Below, piece after piece: positions 41,950-43,138 of a stretch of DNA of 43,138 nt; position 1 is the first letter of the stretch, and each line of letters starts with the position of its first letter. The notes under the pieces are model-generated. The model was given only the letters and a program-made list of their open reading frames with translations, was not told the origin of the DNA and did no database searches. A program made the position numbers and the translations under genes. Source of the DNA: an uncultured Paracoccaceae bacterium (lineage in GTDB: Bacteria > Pseudomonadota > Alphaproteobacteria > Rhodobacterales > Rhodobacteraceae); NCBI GenBank assembly GCA_947311485.1, contig CAMZLM010000016.1, positions 1 through 43,138 on the forward strand, read 5' to 3'.

Positions 41950-42965
41950 TGGAATTATCTGTACAGAAAATAGAAAATTATGGGGCTTCATCCGCGGAAT
42001 TATCGGCTGAAATGCTGGATATTCTATTGCCATTACATGTTTTGGTTGCAAAGCCGGGCCGGATAATTCATGTCGGTCCAACCTTTGCCAAATTGATGAA
42101 TGCAGACAGCCCGGTTGGGCAAGATATTTTCAAATTGTTTGAGTTTCGTCGCCCGGTAGGATTGCGTCGTTGGGAAGGGCTTTGTAAATCCACTGGGTTG
42201 GCTTTAATCGCCCGATTGAAAAACCTCGAAAATCATAACCTCAAAGCAGTCTGTGTGCCTCTCGTGGGGGCTGATAAAATTCTTATTAATTTTTCGTTAG
42301 GGGCAGGAATTCATGAAATTGTGGCCAGCCGGAATTTGAAAATTAGGGATTTTTCCCCCGCAGAATCAACGGGTGAAATGCTCTATATGAAAGAAATCCA
42401 GTCGGTTGTTCTGAGCGCTTCGCGAGATCTGAATAACCGATTGGACGGAGCTAAAACGATGGCGGAAGAGCAAGCTTTTAGCGATTCTTTAACAGGACTG
42501 AATAATCGGCGAGCGTTGTATGGATTTATTTCGCGCCTACAAGACCGGAAGGCGCTGGGGGGATTTGCGATTATGCAGATAGACTTAGATTTCTTCAAAT
42601 CTGTAAACGATACCTATGGCCATGCGGCTGGCGACCATGTGCTTCAAGAGGTTGCTCGAGTTTTACTTTCGGAAACACGCAGCACGGATCTGGTGGCGCG
42701 TGTCGGAGGGGATGAGTTTGTGATCGTTCTTAGTGATTTCGGAACGCAGGAACAACTAAAGGAAGTTGGGTTACGGATTATAGAAGAGGTTGCTAAGCCA
42801 ATCAAATTCGGAGCGCACGAATGCTTGGTTGGGGCCAGTATCGGGGCGGTTATCGTACCGCAGGTGAGTGAAATAAAGGCTGACGATCTCTTGGCCTTGG
42901 CAGATAAGGCCTTGTATCGTTCCAAAAACGCAGGCCGTGGCATGTTCAACTTGGTACAGTGTTGA
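41949..42965 (+). CDS. HNOBA (PAS-like)-GGDEF diguanylate cyclase partnered with H-NOX
   Basis: A 338-residue protein. Residues about 22-135 resemble the HNOBA/H-NOXA PAS domain that binds H-NOX in guanylate cyclases: LDILLPLHVLVAKPGRIIHVGPTFAKLM ... GQDIFKLFEFRRP. A helical linker (about 140-175, LYMKEIQSVVLSASRDLNNRL) leads to a GGDEF domain with DSLTGLNNRRALY, IDLDFFKSVNDTYGHAAGDH, active site GGDEF and an inhibitory RxxD (RSTD) five residues upstream. It should synthesise cyclic di-GMP under control of the H-NOX protein. The ATG at 41949 overlaps the H-NOX stop by one base. Confidence 0.92.
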   Translation: MELSVQKIENYGASSAELSAEMLDILLPLHVLVAKPGRIIHVGPTFAKLMNADSPVGQDIFKLFEFRRPVGLRRWEGLCKSTGLALIARLKNLENHNLKAVCVPLVGADKILINFSLGAGIHEIVASRNLKIRDFSPAESTGEMLYMKEIQSVVLSASRDLNNRLDGAKTMAEEQAFSDSLTGLNNRRALYGFISRLQDRKALGGFAIMQIDLDFFKSVNDTYGHAAGDHVLQEVARVLLSETRSTDLVARVGGDEFVIVLSDFGTQEQLKEVGLRIIEEVAKPIKFGAHECLVGASIGAVIVPQVSEIKADDLLALADKALYRSKNAGRGMFNLVQC

Positions 42966-42998
42966 AGAGAATAGGACGATTTCTGAGGCTTTTTGCCT

Positions 42999-43138
42999 TT
43001 ATTTTCCACCTATTGGAGATAAACCACCGGCTTGTCTTATGACTTTCTCAGGTTCCCGTGCGAGAAGGGAGCCGCTGACCGGCACCTTGTATATGCCGGA
43101 CAGCGGCGGCGGCTGGATCGTCTCAGGCTTGGTTTTTG
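42999..43138 (-). CDS. Possible C-terminal end of a minus-strand gene (cut by window)
   Basis: A minus-strand frame is open from the window's right edge to a TAA at 42999, giving 45 residues that include SGIYKVPVSGSLLAREPEKV and end RQAGGLSPIGGK. The composition looks protein-like and one alternative frame stops quickly, but no family is recognised and the piece is short. It would be convergent with the cyclase gene, 33 bases away. Confidence 0.4.
   Translation of the reverse strand, partial: KTKPETIQPPPLSGIYKVPVSGSLLAREPEKVIRQAGGLSPIGGK

Noticed and set aside
42985-43002. Possible terminator (AGGC-TTTTT-GCCT) after the GGDEF gene
   Set aside because: The stem is only four base pairs, too weak to call.

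Overview
The gene content points to a heterotrophic alphaproteobacterium of the Rhodobacteraceae, most likely the marine Roseobacter group. The basis is the combination of a eukaryote-like NADP isocitrate dehydrogenase, small family proteins common in that group (DUF4170, DUF3572, DUF983), a ribE-ribBX-ribH-nusB cluster, a sulfite dehydrogenase (soeABC) with a phosphotransacetylase, and a carnitine dehydrogenase-thioesterase fusion. GC content looks moderate (a little above 50 percent by eye). No rRNA, tRNA, CRISPR array, insertion sequence or prophage gene was seen. Genes are packed, with many 1-4 base start/stop overlaps.

Layout. 1-3.4 kb: the end of a LysR regulator, icd, two small proteins and upp. 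3.35-6 kb: an H-type lectin gene, then hppD overlapping a Rieske protein gene, divergent from an Lrp/AsnC regulator with palindromes between them. 6-12 kb: an exported alpha/beta hydrolase, then a minus-strand riboflavin run (ribE, ribBX, ribH, nusB) continuing into an alpha-methylacyl-CoA racemase-like gene and a phosphodiester glycosidase. 12-16.7 kb: capsule genes kpsS, a Wza-type export lipoprotein and kpsC. 16.7-20.3 kb: an EEP-family hydrolase, a soluble DjlA-like J protein, an exported DsrE-like protein and a Tas-like aldo/keto reductase. 20.4-24 kb: a carnitine catabolic set (BKACE enzyme, small lipoprotein, carnitine dehydrogenase fused to a thioesterase) and an EamA transporter. 24-26 kb: a KAS III enzyme and a membrane-bound LytTR regulator, followed by a 473-base intergenic stretch rich in inverted repeats.

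26.4-34.3 kb is a coherent minus-strand region: soeA-soeB-soeC, pta, a MocR (TauR-like) regulator and a NUDIX hydrolase. Three sets of CTGG(A/C)C(T/C)TA-type direct repeats lie before the regulator, before pta and before the NUDIX gene. Together they suggest sulfonate dissimilation: acetyl phosphate is converted to acetyl-CoA by Pta and sulfite to sulfate by SoeABC. The enzyme that would supply both (Xsc) is not in the window.

34.3-43.1 kb is the most unusual part. It has a PleD-like diguanylate cyclase whose phosphoacceptor aspartate is Asn. Next is a 1066-residue soluble reductive-dehalogenase-like protein fused to its own flavin/[2Fe-2S] reductase, co-directional with a MarR regulator. Last is an H-NOX haem sensor whose YxSxR motif is altered, translationally coupled to an HNOBA-GGDEF cyclase. 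The dehalogenase module (BhbA/NpRdhA class) and the altered H-NOX/cyclase pair are the best candidates for an unusual system. The right edge holds the possible 3' end of one more minus-strand gene.
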